Notes: generated by a model from the letters alone, not told the origin. A stretch of DNA of 64,000 nt from Streptomyces sp. SA15 (GCF_002291145.1 NZ_NTGE01000216.1:1-64000), one strand, 5' to 3'; shown: positions 10,147 to 17,974, counted from the stretch's first letter. Program-made: numbers and translations.

Positions 10147-10893
10147 TCAGCCCAGCTCCTTCGGCGGCGTCCGCGCACTGTCCACATCGTCCACCCGCAC
10201 CAGCTCCCCCCACACGATGTACCGGTACTTGGACGTATACACCGGCGTGCAAGTTGTCAGCGTGATGTAGTGGCCCGCCTTCTTCTTGCCGGACTCCTTG
10301 GGGATCGCCGACAGGACCTTGACGTTGTACTTCGAGGTCTCGGGAAGGGTCGCGTAGACCTTGTAGACGTACCACTTGTCCTTCGTCTCGAAGACGATCG
10401 GGTCGCCCTTCCTCAGCTTGTCGATGTTGTGGAACTGCGCGCCGTGGCCGTCACGGTGGGCCGCGAGGGAAAAGTTGCCGGTCTTGCCGCTCGTCGGGAG
10501 CGTGGCCTTGACCGGGTCGGTGTAGTAGCCGGCGACGCCGTCGTTCAGGATCTTCGCCGAGGTGCCCTTCTCGACCAGGACCTCGCCGCTCTTCATCGCG
10601 GGGACGTGCAGGAAGCCGATGCCGTCCTTGGTGTCCAGCGCGCCGGGACCGGTGTCCTTCTGGGCCCAGGTGTCGCGGACCTTGTCGCCCTGCTGGTCCG
10701 CCTTGCGGTCGGCGAGGACGTTCGTCCACCACAGCGAGTAGACGACGAACAGGCCGAGCACGAGGCCCGCCGTGATGAGGAGTTCACCGAAGACACTGAC
10801 CGCCATGGCGATCCGGCCCATGCCACGGCGGCGCGGAGCGGGCGCCGGTCCGGGAGTGTCGGTGTGCTCTTGGTGCTCGGTGGTCGCTGCCAC
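10147..10893 (-). CDS. srtE: Class E sortase (last gene of the sortase operon)
   Basis: A 248-residue membrane-anchored transpeptidase that attaches surface proteins to peptidoglycan; in Streptomyces, class E sortases anchor long chaplins with LAXTG signals. A basic N-terminus precedes one membrane span (about residues 30-52, SVFGELLITAGLV). The catalytic triad is visible: H146 (AAHRDGHG), C215 (TLTTC) and R224 (SKYRYIVW). It starts at GTG 10893, 13 bp after the stop of the upstream sortase, with AAGGGCAG as a probable ribosome site. An internal 186-bp part of this gene has been copied into the islet at 8395-8580. Confidence 0.92.
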   Translation of the reverse strand: MAATTEHQEHTDTPGPAPAPRRRGMGRIAMAVSVFGELLITAGLVLGLFVVYSLWWTNVLADRKADQQGDKVRDTWAQKDTGPGALDTKDGIGFLHVPAMKSGEVLVEKGTSAKILNDGVAGYYTDPVKATLPTSGKTGNFSLAAHRDGHGAQFHNIDKLRKGDPIVFETKDKWYVYKVYATLPETSKYNVKVLSAIPKESGKKKAGHYITLTTCTPVYTSKYRYIVWGELVRVDDVDSARTPPKELG

Positions 10894-10906
10894 TGGTCAT
10901 CTGCCC

Positions 10907-12055
10907 TTAACTGACGAGCGCATCCGGCTTGCCCTTGCTGCGCGGCCGTTCCTCGACCATCTTGCCCCAGACGATCAACCGGTACTTGCTGGTGAACTCC
11001 GGCGTGCAGGTGGTGAGGGTGATGTAGCGGCCCGGTTCGGTGAAACCCGATCCCGGCGGGACGGGGTCCAGCACACTCGTGTTGCTCGGGGACGTCACCG
11101 GCAGCATCGACGCCATCTTGTAGACGTAGTACTCGTTCTGCGTCTCCACGACGATCGCGTCGCCCGCCTTGAGCCTGTTGATGTACCGGAACGGTTCACC
11201 ATGCGTGTTGCGATGGCCCGCGAGCCCGAAATTGCCGGTCTTGGCGTCGGGCATCGCCGTCTTCAGCGCGCCCTCGCCGTAGTGGCCGACCATGCCCCGG
11301 TCGAGCACCTTCTTGTTGCTAACGCCCTCCGCGATCGGCACCACCACATCCAGCTTCGGAATGTGCAGGAGCGCGAAACCCTGCCCCGGCTGGAAGGTGC
11401 CCGGGTTCCGCTTGCCGTTCGCCCAGTCGTCCTGCAGGCTGCTGGCCGCCTTGTCGGCCTGCGCGTGCGCCCGGACGTTCGTCCACCACAGCTGGTAGGT
11501 GACGAACAGCAGCATCAGCACACCGGTGGTGATGAACACCTCACCGATCGCCCGGCTGGCGACGACGGCCGCGCCGGGCTTGCGCGCCCGCGCCTGCCGA
11601 CGGGCCTCCAGACGGGAGAGGGGCTTGCCGTCCTCCGCCGACTCGGAGGACGTCTGGGGCTCCGGCGTGCCCCCATGGCGCCCGTGGCGGCGCTTGGCGG
11701 CCTTTCTGCGGGCCGCACGGCCACCCGGGGTCCCTCCAGTGGCAGAGGTGACGGAGGAGGCGTCAGAGGCGGACCCAGCCGATATCGACTCGCTGGCGGC
11801 TCCGCGGGTCGGTGAGTCGGGGATCCGCAGGGCGACGGTCTCCTCGTCGGGCGGCGGTACGTACGGTTCGGCCGCGCCCGTGTCGTACGACGCGGACGCG
11901 CTGTCGTACCAGCCCTCGAGCACGCCGGAGCCCTCGTACGGCTGCTGCCCGTACGAGGTCCCCTGGTCGCCGGTGTCACGGGTGTCGCCGGGCGAGTCCG
12001 TGAAGGACTCCCCATAGGCGGCACCGGACTCCCGCTCGGGGCGCAGGGCCGTCAC
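10907..12055 (-). CDS. srtE: Class E sortase with long disordered N-terminal region
   Basis: A 382-residue sortase. The first ~140 residues are low-complexity (Ser/Gly/Asp/Tyr-rich), then a basic stretch and a membrane span (about residues 185-207, VFITTGVLMLLFVTYQLWW). The catalytic domain has H281 (AGHRNTHG), C350 (TLTTC) and R359 (SKYRLIVW). The start GTG at 12055 overlaps the TGA of the amidotransferase gene (GTGA, 12055-12052), indicating coupling; an upstream ATG in the same frame lies inside the amidotransferase gene and is not preferred. The long cytoplasmic N-terminus is a feature of the Streptomyces SrtE1 type. It is in operon with a second sortase downstream and a third upstream. 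Confidence 0.92.
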   Translation of the reverse strand: MTALRPERESGAAYGESFTDSPGDTRDTGDQGTSYGQQPYEGSGVLEGWYDSASASYDTGAAEPYVPPPDEETVALRIPDSPTRGAASESISAGSASDASSVTSATGGTPGGRAARRKAAKRRHGRHGGTPEPQTSSESAEDGKPLSRLEARRQARARKPGAAVVASRAIGEVFITTGVLMLLFVTYQLWWTNVRAHAQADKAASSLQDDWANGKRNPGTFQPGQGFALLHIPKLDVVVPIAEGVSNKKVLDRGMVGHYGEGALKTAMPDAKTGNFGLAGHRNTHGEPFRYINRLKAGDAIVVETQNEYYVYKMASMLPVTSPSNTSVLDPVPPGSGFTEPGRYITLTTCTPEFTSKYRLIVWGKMVEERPRSKGKPDALVS

Positions 12056-12690
12056 GCCGTGGCCCTGCCCACCACCGGGGCGAGCCCCGCCGACCTCGCC
12101 ACCGCGCCATGGTCGCCGCACTCCACCAGCCAGTTGGCCAGCATCCGGTGGCCATGCTCCGTCAGCACCGACTCGGGGTGGAACTGCACACCCTCGACGG
12201 GCAGCTCACGGTGGCGCAGGCCCATGATGATGCCGTCGTGCGTCCGCGCGGTCACCTCGAGGTAGGCCGGGACCGTCGCCGGCTCGGCCGCCAGCGAGTG
12301 GTACCTGGTCGCCGTGAAGGGCGAGGGCAGCCCGGCGAAGACGCCCTTGCCCTCGTGCTCGACCAGCGAGGTCTTGCCGTGCAGCAGCTCGGGCGCGCGG
12401 TCCACGACACCGCCGTACGCCACCTGCATGGACTGCATGCCGAGGCAGACACCGAAGACGGGGACGCCGGTGGCGGCGCAGTGGCGCACCATCTCGACGC
12501 AGACGCCCGCCTCCTCGGGGGTGCCGGGGCCCGGCGACAGCAGGACGCCGTCGAATCCGTCCTGGGCGTGCCCCGTCGACACCTCGTCGTTACGCAGCAC
12601 CTCGCACTCGGCGCCCAGCTGGTACAGGTACTGGACCAGGTTGAAGACGAAGCTGTCGTAGTTGTCGACGACGAGAATCCGCGCACTCAC
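12052..12690 (-). CDS. Anthranilate/aminodeoxychorismate synthase component II (glutamine amidotransferase)
   Basis: A 212-residue class I glutamine amidotransferase (TrpG/PabA type) that supplies ammonia from glutamine to a chorismate-using synthase. It starts ILVVDNYDSFVFNLVQYL, has the oxyanion motif SPGPGTPEEAG, the nucleophile in FGVCLGMQS and the His-Glu pair in VQFHPESV. The synthase component I is not nearby, so TrpG versus PabA cannot be decided from context. GTG start 12690 overlaps the stop of the small membrane protein (GTGA) and its own stop overlaps the next sortase start. This places a folate/tryptophan enzyme tightly inside a sortase operon, an arrangement conserved in Streptomyces. 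Confidence 0.92.
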   Translation of the reverse strand: MSARILVVDNYDSFVFNLVQYLYQLGAECEVLRNDEVSTGHAQDGFDGVLLSPGPGTPEEAGVCVEMVRHCAATGVPVFGVCLGMQSMQVAYGGVVDRAPELLHGKTSLVEHEGKGVFAGLPSPFTATRYHSLAAEPATVPAYLEVTARTHDGIIMGLRHRELPVEGVQFHPESVLTEHGHRMLANWLVECGDHGAVARSAGLAPVVGRATA

Positions 12691-12848
12691 TGGTTGTCCA
12701 CCGTCACATCGTTGAAGGGAAGCAGCGGTTCGGCCCACGGAAAGACGTACTGGAAGAGGACGTAGACCACAGCTGCGACCAGCACGAGTGAGATGAGCGC
12801 CTTCACCCAGGCGTTCCCCGGCAGATGCCGCCAGATAAAGCCGTACAT
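12687..12848 (-). CDS. Small membrane protein within the sortase operon
   Basis: A 53-residue protein starting at ATG 12848 with GGAAGGGA 4-5 bp upstream. One strongly hydrophobic span occupies about residues 13-35 (WVKALISLVLVAAVVYVLFQYVF), followed by an acidic tail ending DVTVDNQ. Its TGA overlaps the GTG of the amidotransferase gene. It is 52 bp downstream of the third sortase gene. I do not recognise a named family. Tight coupling on both sides argues that it is a real gene. Confidence 0.7.
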   Translation of the reverse strand: MYGFIWRHLPGNAWVKALISLVLVAAVVYVLFQYVFPWAEPLLPFNDVTVDNQ

Positions 12849-12900
12849 GCCGTCCCTTCCGTCGCACCACGGCACCAGACTCACGCCGTACCGCACCAGA

Positions 12901-13605
12901 CTAACGGCGCAGGGCAGGTGGTTTCCCTGACTCCACAGGCTGTGTGGAATCCAGATGCGCCCAGACGATCAGCCGGTGACTGTGCCCCCACTCCGGATCG
13001 CATGTGGTCAGCGTGAGGTAGCGGCCCGAACGGGTGTACCCGGACTTACGTGGCACAGGGTCGATCACCTCAATGTCCGAGGGCACGGTTTTGTAAGGAC
13101 CTTTGTCGATCCGGTACGTGAACCAGGTCGTCCCGTCCGTCAGCACCACCGCGTCGCCGCGGCGCAGCTCGGGGAAGTCCTTGAAGGGGTCGCCGTACGT
13201 GCGCCGATGGCCGGCGACCGCGAAGTTGCCCTTCTGCCCGAGCTGCGCGGTGTGCGCGTAGTGGCCGAGGCCCTTCTTCAGGGTGCCGGTGGCGGTGTTC
13301 TCGAGGACTGGCTTGTTCCACGTGAAACCAAGACGCGGGATGTACATGATCGCGAAGGGCTTGCCGCTCTGGTACGGCGCCGGCTTCGGCGGATCCGCGG
13401 GGGCACCGGCCTGCCCGGCGGGGTCGGCCGGCGTCGTGGGCCGCACGGCGCCCTGCGACCACTGGTCCTGTAACTGGTCGATCTGGTCGTCCATGACGTG
13501 GTCGGCCTTCACGCCGGTCCAGAACAGCACATAGACGACGAACAGCACGATCAGGGCGCCGACGGTGATGCACAGTTCGCTGACAGACCTGACGACGACG
13601 CGCAC
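12901..13605 (-). CDS. Class E sortase (first of three)
   Basis: A 234-residue class E sortase. The N-terminus is very short, with a membrane span at about residues 10-31 (ELCITVGALIVLFVVYVLF), then a Pro/Ala-rich linker. The catalytic domain has H133 (AGHRRTYGD), C202 (TLTTCDPEW) and R211 (HSHRLIVW). The GTG start at 13605 has AGGAG 7 bp upstream. It is less like the two downstream sortases than they are like each other: its catalytic tail is TTCDPEWGHSHR rather than TTCTPEFTSKYR. A one-mismatch parS sequence lies inside it at 13315. It is 19 bp downstream of the DUF881 gene. Confidence 0.9.
   Translation of the reverse strand: MRVVVRSVSELCITVGALIVLFVVYVLFWTGVKADHVMDDQIDQLQDQWSQGAVRPTTPADPAGQAGAPADPPKPAPYQSGKPFAIMYIPRLGFTWNKPVLENTATGTLKKGLGHYAHTAQLGQKGNFAVAGHRRTYGDPFKDFPELRRGDAVVLTDGTTWFTYRIDKGPYKTVPSDIEVIDPVPRKSGYTRSGRYLTLTTCDPEWGHSHRLIVWAHLDSTQPVESGKPPALRR
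13315..13328. other. parS-like: Near-parS site (13 of 14) inside a sortase gene
   Basis: gttccacgtgaaac differs from the parS consensus GTTTCACGTGAAAC at one base. ParB binding here is inferred only. Confidence 0.5.
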
Positions 13606-13624
13606 CGGCGGCTCCTGAGAGACC

Positions 13625-14404
13625 TCACTCCACGGGCTTGGCGTACTGCAGATCCACTGTGCCCGAGTAGCCGGGAAGAGTCACCGCCCCGTCCTCCTCG
13701 ACTTTCCAGCCGAGCCCGTAGACGTTGACGTACACCATGTAGTTCTGGATCGCCTCAGACGCGGTGAGCGCCTTCTGCAGCTTCTCCGGGTCCCCCACCG
13801 CCGTGATCTTGTACGGCGGCGAGTACACGCGGCCCTGGAGGATCAGGGTGTTGCCCACGCAGCGCACCGCGCTGGTGGAGATCAGCCGCTGGTCCATGAC
13901 CTTGATGCCCTGGGCGCCGCCCTGCCACAGGGCGTTCACCACCGCCTGGAGGTCCTGCTGGTGGATGACCAGGTAGTCGGGCTGCGGCTCGGGGTAGCCG
14001 GGCAGCTTGGCGGTGGCGTCCGGCGGGGCGTCGTCGAGCGTGACCGTGATCGCCTCGCCGGTGAGCTTCTGCGTGCCCGCGTTCTTCTCCAGGGCCTCCA
14101 GCTTGTCGTCCTCGGCCTTGGTACTGCCGTCGTCCCGCTCGGCGAGCGACTCGACGTCCTCGCGCAGCGAGGAGTTGGACTCGTCGAGCACACCGTTGTT
14201 GCGGCTGCGCTCATGGATGAGGTCCGACAGCTTCAGCAAGGAGGTGTCTGTGCGGATATTGGTGCCCTTGGCCGTATTGAAGCTGGTGAAGAAAATGAGT
14301 CCCGCGAGAGCGAAGACTCCTGCCGTGAGCACCCGCACGGCCCGGAAACGACGCGGACGGGCAGGACTGGATCCCGTCCCGGGGGAGTCGGCAGAATTGC
14401 TCAA
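13625..14404 (-). CDS. DUF881 family membrane-anchored protein
   Basis: A 259-residue protein with a basic N-terminus, a membrane span at about residues 25-43 (VLTAGVFALAGLIFFTSF), a predicted coiled coil (about 60-110, rich in Leu/Glu/Arg) and a conserved C-terminal region (DYLVIHQQDLQAVVNALWQGGAQGIKVMDQRL...GNTLILQGRVYSPPYKITAVGD). This architecture is that of DUF881 proteins found next to crgA and in division-related loci of actinobacteria and firmicutes. The molecular role is not established. It is the first gene of the minus-strand sortase operon and is divergent from crgA. Confidence 0.88.
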   Translation of the reverse strand: MSNSADSPGTGSSPARPRRFRAVRVLTAGVFALAGLIFFTSFNTAKGTNIRTDTSLLKLSDLIHERSRNNGVLDESNSSLREDVESLAERDDGSTKAEDDKLEALEKNAGTQKLTGEAITVTLDDAPPDATAKLPGYPEPQPDYLVIHQQDLQAVVNALWQGGAQGIKVMDQRLISTSAVRCVGNTLILQGRVYSPPYKITAVGDPEKLQKALTASEAIQNYMVYVNVYGLGWKVEEDGAVTLPGYSGTVDLQYAKPVE

Positions 14405-14546
14405 CGTACCCTTATCTCCTTCGGCGCCACGGAAGCACTACGCTAACGGACGCCCGGGGGAGCGCTAAGTGTCCCCTTGAACGCCGCCCCGGAGCTCGCC
14501 CCAGTTCCCTGCGCGGTCACGCAGCGCATCGACAGGAGAGACCCTC

Positions 14547-14801
14547 GTGCCGAAGTCACGTATCCGCAAGAAGGCCGACTACACGCCGCCCCCGGCGAAG
14601 CAGGCGACCACCATCAAGCTGACCAGCCGGGCCTGGGTCGCACCGGTCATGCTGGCCATGTTCCTCATCGGCCTCGCCTGGATCGTGGTCTTCTACGTGA
14701 CCGACGGTTCGCTGCCCATCGACTCGCTGGGCAACTGGAACATCGTGGTGGGCTTCGGCTTCATCGCCGCCGGATTCGGCGTCTCGACCCAGTGGAAGTA
14801 A
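14547..14801 (+). CDS. crgA: CrgA, cell division inhibitor/regulator
   Basis: An 84-residue membrane protein with the CrgA layout: basic start (PKSRIRKK), then two spans, about residues 32-53 (WVAPVMLAMFLIGLAWIVVFYV) and 64-82 (WNIVVGFGFIAAGFGV), ending STQWK. CrgA coordinates septation in aerial hyphae of Streptomyces and interacts with FtsZ and PBPs. The GTG start at 14547 has AGGAGAGA 6 bp upstream. It diverges from the DUF881 gene and converges on the rhomboid gene; the spacer between contains DnaA boxes. Confidence 0.95.
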   Translation: MPKSRIRKKADYTPPPAKQATTIKLTSRAWVAPVMLAMFLIGLAWIVVFYVTDGSLPIDSLGNWNIVVGFGFIAAGFGVSTQWK

Positions 14802-14845
14802 GGGTCACCAGCCGGTGAACACAGCTCTGCCCAGGGCTATCCACT

Positions 14846-14905
14846 GAGTTATCCACAGCGGTTTCCACACAGTGGGGAAAAGAAAAGACGATCTGTGGAT
14901 AACTC
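14846..14905. other. Inverted pair of DnaA boxes in the crgA/rhomboid spacer
   Basis: gagttatccacag (14846-14858) and its exact reverse complement ctgtggataactc (14893-14905) enclose a 34-base spacer. Each arm contains TTATCCACA, a strong DnaA box. A third box, TGTGGACAA (reverse complement of TTGTCCACA), is at 15043-15051. The genes on both sides converge, so these boxes do not sit in a promoter. The spacer also holds the hairpin at 14959. Confidence 0.75.
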
Positions 14906-14958
14906 ATCGAGCATTGACCCCGGTGTGACTGACTGACCGGCAGCCGAAAGAGTGTTCG

Positions 14959-15000
14959 CCCCCTGCCTGACCTGCGGAAACACAGGTCAGCGACAGGGGG
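14959..15000. terminator. Hairpin between crgA and the rhomboid gene
   Basis: Two stacked stems: ccccctg (14959-14965) with caggggg (14994-15000), and ctgacctg (14967-14974) with caggtcag (14983-14990). It sits between convergent genes and can serve both. There is no long U-tract. Confidence 0.6.
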
Positions 15001-15081
15001 CACACGTGTTCCCGCACCGTATGCACAAGATCCGACACGCGCTGTGGACAACGAGCCTGCTCACCTGCGGAAAGGTGAAGC

Positions 15082-15969
15082 TCAGGCGAGCTGAGCGGTC
15101 CTCAGCAATGTCATGACCACAACCGCAAGCAGGACCAGCGCACAGGTGCCGTACTGGATCAGGGCCCGCCGCTCACGCGGGGCGTGGACCATCGCGTAGC
15201 CGGTGACGAGACCGGCGACGAGACCGCCGATGTGGGCCTGCCAGGAGATGTTGAAGCCGGGGTTGAAGGTGAAGATCAGGTTGATCACCAGCAGGGCGAT
15301 GATCGGCCGCAGATCGTGGTTGAGGCGGCGCATGAGGACGCCTGTCGCGCCGAAGAGGCCGAAGATGGCGCCGGAGGCGCCGAGGGTGGCCGTGGTGGGG
15401 GACGTGAGCAGATACGCCAAGGCGCTGCCCGCGAGGCCCGAGACCAAGTAGAGCGCGAGGTAGCGGGCGCGGCCGAGGGCCGCTTCGAGGGGGCCGCCGA
15501 GCCACCACAGGCTCAGCATGTTGAACGCGATGTGCCAGATTTCCTGATGCGTGAACATCGAGGTGACCAGGCGGTACCACTCGCCGTCCGCGACGCCGTC
15601 GGTGGGCACGAACGGCGCCGGCGGCCAGGCGCCGATGAGGACGAGGTCGTTCAGCAGCGATGAATTCGCCCGGACGGCGATGAACACGGCGAGGTTGATC
15701 CCGATGAGGATCTTGGTGAGCAGACGCGGGTCGGCGGTGATGGTTCCGCCCGCGAGGGTGCGCGGCTGGGATGCGGTGGGCGCGTGTCCGGTGCCGGAGC
15801 CGTTGCGGACGCAGTCGGGGCACTGGAAGCCGACGGAAGCGCTGACCATGCACTCGGGGCAGATCGGCCGCTCGCAGCGGGTGCAGCGAATGCCGGTCTC
15901 GCGGTCCGGGTGCCGATAGCAGCCGGGCAGGCTCTGCGCGTCCTGCGAACTGCCTGCCGCCTGGTCCAT
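15082..15969 (-). CDS. Rhomboid-family intramembrane serine protease with N-terminal zinc-binding motif
   Basis: A 295-residue protein. Residues about 15-58 contain paired Cys/His motifs (CYRHPDRETGIRCTRC, then CPEC, then CPDC) like a B-box zinc finger, a common N-terminal addition in actinobacterial rhomboids. The membrane domain has six or seven hydrophobic segments. The catalytic dyad is S199 in GASGAIFGLFGA and H246 in WQAHIGG. The natural substrate is unknown. It lies between crgA and the cyclophilin gene, as in other Streptomyces. Confidence 0.92.
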   Translation of the reverse strand: MDQAAGSSQDAQSLPGCYRHPDRETGIRCTRCERPICPECMVSASVGFQCPDCVRNGSGTGHAPTASQPRTLAGGTITADPRLLTKILIGINLAVFIAVRANSSLLNDLVLIGAWPPAPFVPTDGVADGEWYRLVTSMFTHQEIWHIAFNMLSLWWLGGPLEAALGRARYLALYLVSGLAGSALAYLLTSPTTATLGASGAIFGLFGATGVLMRRLNHDLRPIIALLVINLIFTFNPGFNISWQAHIGGLVAGLVTGYAMVHAPRERRALIQYGTCALVLLAVVVMTLLRTAQLA

Positions 15970-16001
15970 GACTTCCCCTCATCCCTCGTACGCACATGCA
16001 C

Positions 16002-16033
16002 CGCCCCGCCCATCCTTACGGATGAGCGGGGCG
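16002..16033. terminator. Hairpin after the cyclophilin gene
   Basis: cgccccgc (16002-16009) pairs with gcggggcg (16026-16033), with catcc/ggatg extending the inner stem. It lies in the gap between the cyclophilin stop and the rhomboid start on the minus strand. Confidence 0.65.
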
Positions 16034-16098
16034 ATTGGTTCCCTTCGCGCATGTCTTCGCGCTGGCCGGAGCGGCCTTGGCCTCAGATTCCGGGGGTC

Positions 16099-16632
16099 TC
16101 AGCCCTTGCGGGTCTCGACGACGACCGACTCGATCACGATGTCGTTGACCGGTCGGTCGTTGGGGCGGGTGGTCGGGACAGCGGCGATGGCGTCCACGAC
16201 CTTCTGGCTGGCCGGGTCGGTGACCTCGCCGAAGATCGTGTGCTTGCGGTTCAGCCAGGCCGTCGGGGAGACGGTGATGAAGAACTGCGAGCCGTTGGTG
16301 CCCGGACCGGCGTTGGCCATGGCCAGCAGGTAGGGCTTGTTGAAGGACAGGTCCGGGTGGAACTCGTCCTCGAATTCGTAGCCCGGGCCGCCGATGCCGG
16401 TTCCCAGCGGGTCGCCGCCCTGGATCATGAAGCCGCTGATCACACGGTGGAAGATCGTGCCGTCGTAGAGCTTCTTGGTGGACTTCTCTCCGGTGGCCGG
16501 GTGCGTCCACTCGCGCTCGCCCTGTGCGAGCTCGACGAAGTTCCGGACCGTCTTCGGGGCGTGGTTCGGCAGGAGCCGGACGTCGATGTCGCCGTGGTTG
16601 GTCTTCAGGGTGGCGTAGAGCTGCTCGGCCAC
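16099..16632 (-). CDS. ppiA: Cyclophilin-type peptidyl-prolyl cis-trans isomerase
   Basis: A 177-residue cytoplasmic cyclophilin that speeds proline isomerisation in proteins. Typical motifs are present: GDIDVRLLPNHAPKTV, the catalytic Arg in FHRVISGFMIQGGDP, GPGTNGSQFFIT, and LNRKHTIFGEV. The start is GTG at 16632 (AEQLYATLKTNHG) with GGAAGG 6 bp upstream. The frame extends to 16710 but that extension has no cyclophilin similarity. No signal peptide is visible. Confidence 0.95.
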   Translation of the reverse strand: MAEQLYATLKTNHGDIDVRLLPNHAPKTVRNFVELAQGEREWTHPATGEKSTKKLYDGTIFHRVISGFMIQGGDPLGTGIGGPGYEFEDEFHPDLSFNKPYLLAMANAGPGTNGSQFFITVSPTAWLNRKHTIFGEVTDPASQKVVDAIAAVPTTRPNDRPVNDIVIESVVVETRKG

Positions 16633-16995
16633 GATCTGCCTTCCGTTGTCTTTCTGTGCCCTTCCGATCCTTGCATGGTTCGCTCCGCTCGTCCCCCGGC
16701 ACCCACCCATGAGCCGGGGTTCGGCGGTTTTGCGCGCAGAAAACCGGTCCAGTAGACCCGGGCCGGGAGCGCGGAGCGTCGATCCGTGGCATTGTCGACG
16801 ACAAGCTCCTGTTGCCCTGGATTCATCCGCTATTGCACGTGATTGGATCTTGAGTATTTCTTGATCGGAGATGGTCCCGAGTCAGCAGCCATGACCCGGA
16901 TGCCCGCCCTCACATGCCCCCGGGCCCGTTGGCAGGCATGATCCGTAAAAGGGTGGAAAGTCGAAATACCGTACGCCACCGAGGAGGAGGAACCC
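16633..16995. other. Divergent intergenic region, cyclophilin / DUF5324 gene
   Basis: About 360 bases holding the promoters of both neighbours. The stretch around 16825-16870 is the most A+T-rich, with TTGCAC at 16833. I cannot assign start sites with confidence and see no gene. Confidence 0.5.
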
Positions 16996-17709
16996 GTGAC
17001 CCGCATCGACAGCGTGCGCGCCGCGACCGGCTCGGCGAAGGACAGCGTGCTGCACGCCGCGGAAGTGGTGGCGCCCTACGCCGACACGGCCAAGGACAGG
17101 GCCGCGCACTACGCACACGAGGCACGCGTACGGCTCGCGCCGAAGGTGTCGCAGGCGGCCGAACAGGCCCGAGTCCAGTACGGCGCTCATCTCGCGCCGC
17201 GTCTTGAACAGGCCCGTTCGCAGGCTCTCTCGCATGTGCCGCCGAAGGTCGACCAGGCCGCCCACGAGGCTGCCACGCGTACCCGCAAGGCCGCTCGGCA
17301 GGCCGCCGATTACTCTCGGCCGAGGCTCGAGCATGCGGTGGCCGCGGCCGGACCCGTCAGGGACGAGGCAGCCGCGCGCAGTGCCGCCGCACTGGCGGCG
17401 CTGCGCGGCCAGGTCTCGTCCAAGGAGATCCAGAAGCTGGTCCGCAGGCATGAGCGGCGGGCGCGGGCCGGCCGTCTCGCCAAGGCGCTGGCGGTCGTGG
17501 GCATCGTCGCGGGCGGCGCCTTCGCCGCCTGGAAGTGGTGGGACAAGCAGGCCAACCCCGACTGGCTGGTCGAGCCGCCCGCCGCGACGGAGGTGCCGGA
17601 ATCGAGTCGGCTGACCTCGGTGGACGGCAGCGGCCAGTCCGTGCTCGACCCAGAGGTGGAGGCCAAGGAGGCCGAGGAGGAGGCCGCGAACCGCGACGAA
17701 GGCCGCTGA
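16996..17709 (+). CDS. DUF5324 family membrane-associated protein
   Basis: A 237-residue protein. Residues about 1-150 are Ala/Arg/Glu-rich and strongly helical, with recurring VAPYADTAKDRA-, LAPKVSQAAEQAR- and HVPPKVDQAAHEA-like segments. One membrane span lies at about 163-182 (LAKALAVVGIVAGGAFAAW). The tail is acidic and rich in Glu and Ala. This composition fits the Streptomyces family DUF5324, of unknown function. The start is GTG preceded by GGAGGAGGA. A very strong terminator follows. Confidence 0.8.
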   Translation: MTRIDSVRAATGSAKDSVLHAAEVVAPYADTAKDRAAHYAHEARVRLAPKVSQAAEQARVQYGAHLAPRLEQARSQALSHVPPKVDQAAHEAATRTRKAARQAADYSRPRLEHAVAAAGPVRDEAAARSAAALAALRGQVSSKEIQKLVRRHERRARAGRLAKALAVVGIVAGGAFAAWKWWDKQANPDWLVEPPAATEVPESSRLTSVDGSGQSVLDPEVEAKEAEEEAANRDEGR

Positions 17710-17770
17710 TGGGCTGACGAGTGCCGTTGATTCACGGCGGACGTGGTGGCCCGGCCGGCCGGTCGGCGTT

Positions 17771-17807
17771 CCGTGGGGCAGGAGACGTGAGGTCTCCTGC
17801 CCCACGG
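17771..17807 (+). terminator. Strong terminator after the DUF5324 gene
   Basis: A perfect 16-bp stem: ccgtggggcaggagac (17771-17786) pairs with gtctcctgccccacgg (17792-17807) over a 5-base loop. The sequence gttccacgtgaaac follows immediately. Confidence 0.8.
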
Positions 17808-17809
17808 CT

Positions 17810-17823
17810 GTTCCACGTGAAAC
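17810..17823. other. parS-like: Near-parS site (13 of 14) beside the tRNA-Ala gene
   Basis: gttccacgtgaaac has the same single change (T to C at position 4) as the copy at 13315. It lies in a spacer between convergent transcription units. Confidence 0.5.
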
Positions 17824-17863
17824 GAGGGCGCCCTGTACCCGCCGCGCTCGCGAAGAAGCCCCC

Positions 17864-17896
17864 CTGAGCTGCGTTTCCGCAGGTCAGGGGGCTTCT
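17864..17896 (-). terminator. Terminator of the tRNA-Ala gene
   Basis: agaagccccc... on the left pairs with ...gggggcttct on the right, around a tttc loop (gaaa on the minus strand). It begins 5 bases past the tRNA 3' end in the direction of transcription. Confidence 0.75.
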
Positions 17897-17901
17897 ACCG
17901 G

Positions 17902-17974
17902 TGGAGCCTAGGGGAGTCGAACCCCTGACATCTGCCATGCAAAGACAGCGCTCTACCAACTGAGCTAAGGCCCC
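17902..17974 (-). tRNA. alaT: tRNA-Ala (anticodon TGC)
   Basis: The minus strand folds as a 73-nt cloverleaf. The acceptor stem GGGGCCT pairs with AGGCTCC, the D arm has AGCTCAGTTGGTAGAGC, and the anticodon loop is TTTGCAT with anticodon TGC. The T arm has GGTTCGAC and the discriminator base is A. The terminal CCA is not fully encoded. Confidence 0.97.

Noticed and set aside
10120..10914. Plus-strand open frame across the sortase gene
   Set aside because: It is the complement of the sortase coding sequence; G+C-rich DNA gives long open frames on the opposite strand, and no ribosome site or domain supports it.
12052..12121. Longer N-terminus for the 10907 sortase starting at ATG 12121
   Set aside because: The extra 22 residues lie inside the amidotransferase gene; the GTGA overlap at 12055-12052 is the same coupling used twice more in this operon.
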